Assembly (NCBI GenBank): GCA_963776665.1
Contig: CAVZNQ010000013.1
Location: 1-64,000 of the forward strand
DNA from: Roseiarcus sp963776665
Lineage (GTDB): Bacteria > Pseudomonadota > Alphaproteobacteria > Rhizobiales > Beijerinckiaceae
Length of the DNA: 64,000 nt
Direction of reading: 5' to 3'
Below are positions 63,533 through 64,000 of this stretch, in pieces; position 1 is the first letter of the stretch, and each line of letters starts with the position of its first letter. The position numbers were made by a program, and so were the translations under genes. The notes under the pieces were generated by a model. The model made no database searches and had not been told where the DNA came from. It saw nothing but the letters and a program-made list of their open reading frames with translations.

Positions 63533-64000
63533 ATGGCGGAAAAGCGGAAGCTTGCAGCGATCCTGGCCGCCGACGTCGTCGGTTTCAGTCGGCTCACCGC
63601 CGCAGACGAAGATCGCACTTTGGCTCGGCTCCGGGCGCTGCGCAGCGATCTTATCGACCCCACCATCGCCGTGCACAACGGGCGCGTGTTCAAGCGCACC
63701 GGCGATGGGGCGCTTGTCGAGTTTCGCAGCGTGGTCGATGCGGTGCGCTGCGCCATCGAAGTGCAAAACGCCATGATCGAGCGCAACGCGGGCGTAGCGC
63801 ACGATCGCCGAATCGAATTCCGGATCGGCATTCATGTCGGTGACGTCGTCGAGGAGAGCGACGGCGATATGATGGGCGACAGCGTCAACATCGCCGCACG
63901 CCTCGAGGGCATCGCCAGGCCCGGCGCCATTTGCCTCTCCGAACAAGCCTATTGGCAGGTGAAGGCCCGCCTCGACATCGCGGTCAGCGATCTGGGCGCG
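63533..64000 (+). CDS. Class III adenylate/guanylate cyclase domain protein (5' part)
   Basis: ATG at 63533 follows GAGGG at good spacing. The frame is open to the window end (156 codons seen). The cyclase homology domain starts MAEKRKLAAILAADVVGFSR, in which D binds metal, and includes GRVFKRTGDGALVEFRSVVD, IEFRIGIHVGDVVEES and MGDSVNIAARLEGIARPGAI. It makes cAMP or cGMP. In Hyphomicrobiales such domains are often followed by TPR repeats, which would lie beyond the window. Confidence 0.88.
   Translation, partial: MAEKRKLAAILAADVVGFSRLTAADEDRTLARLRALRSDLIDPTIAVHNGRVFKRTGDGALVEFRSVVDAVRCAIEVQNAMIERNAGVAHDRRIEFRIGIHVGDVVEESDGDMMGDSVNIAARLEGIARPGAICLSEQAYWQVKARLDIAVSDLGA

Overview
The window is high-GC DNA from an alphaproteobacterium, most likely a member of the Hyphomicrobiales (Rhizobiales). 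The main clues are a GcrA cell-cycle regulator gene beside argD-argF-hslO, a rhizobial-style myo-inositol operon, a heterotetrameric sarcosine oxidase cluster and an EPS cluster resembling the methanolan-type eps genes of methylotrophs. I cannot name the genus from the sequence alone.

Layout. (1) 1-2472 holds the wreck of one large unknown gene, about 785 codons with three frame changes, ending in a four-cysteine zinc ribbon and an EAK motif. (2) 3033-21027 looks like an integrative element of about 18 kb. It sits in the 3' end of a tRNA-Ser(CGA) gene, with a 15-bp att repeat at both ends and a P4-type integrase next to the tRNA. Its backbone is integrase, unknown gene, excisionase, frameshifted Toprim primase, AAA primase-helicase, TubC-like, small DNA-binding-like gene and zinc-ribbon gene. 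The last two genes occur a second time exactly 9,978 bp away, so two related elements have probably been stacked. Cargo and debris include WG-repeat, 93-bp-repeat, membrane-anchored receptor-like, Nudix and PEP-CTERM-like genes, an IS630 remnant and three copies of a dispersed repeat of about 110 bp.

(3) 21202-33997 is the inositol region. A minus-strand operon (SDR, iolC, iolD, iolE, iolB, Gfo/Idh/MocA, GNAT, acyl-CoA dehydrogenase, aminoglycoside-phosphotransferase-fold protein) faces a plus-strand pair (sugar-isomerase-like TIM barrel, iolG). The divergent promoter region carries IolR-like palindromes. IolC is fused to DUF2090 and, unusually, to a C-terminal membrane domain. (4) 34066-43352 is core: a YbhN-like membrane protein, a soluble PhoR-like kinase, gcrA, argD, argF, hslO, ispA, an OmpR-type regulator with a PepSY protein, and a trypsin-like protease. 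(5) 43513-54249 is a surface polysaccharide cluster: two polytopic glycosyltransferase-like proteins, GT2, GtrA, a methyltransferase, a BY-kinase-like ATPase, a chain-length determinant, an export protein and an outer-membrane beta-barrel. (6) 54652-63033 is methylated-glycine catabolism: a dimethylglycine-dehydrogenase-like flavoenzyme, a TetR regulator and soxB, soxD, soxA, soxG with a monooxygenase-fold gene inserted. (7) The window ends inside a class III adenylate cyclase gene.

Quality note. Single-base frame changes interrupt iolD, hslO, soxA and the outer-membrane barrel gene, as well as several element genes. Disruptions in conserved housekeeping genes look more like residual assembly indels than true gene loss, so each should be checked against reads before it is treated as a pseudogene.
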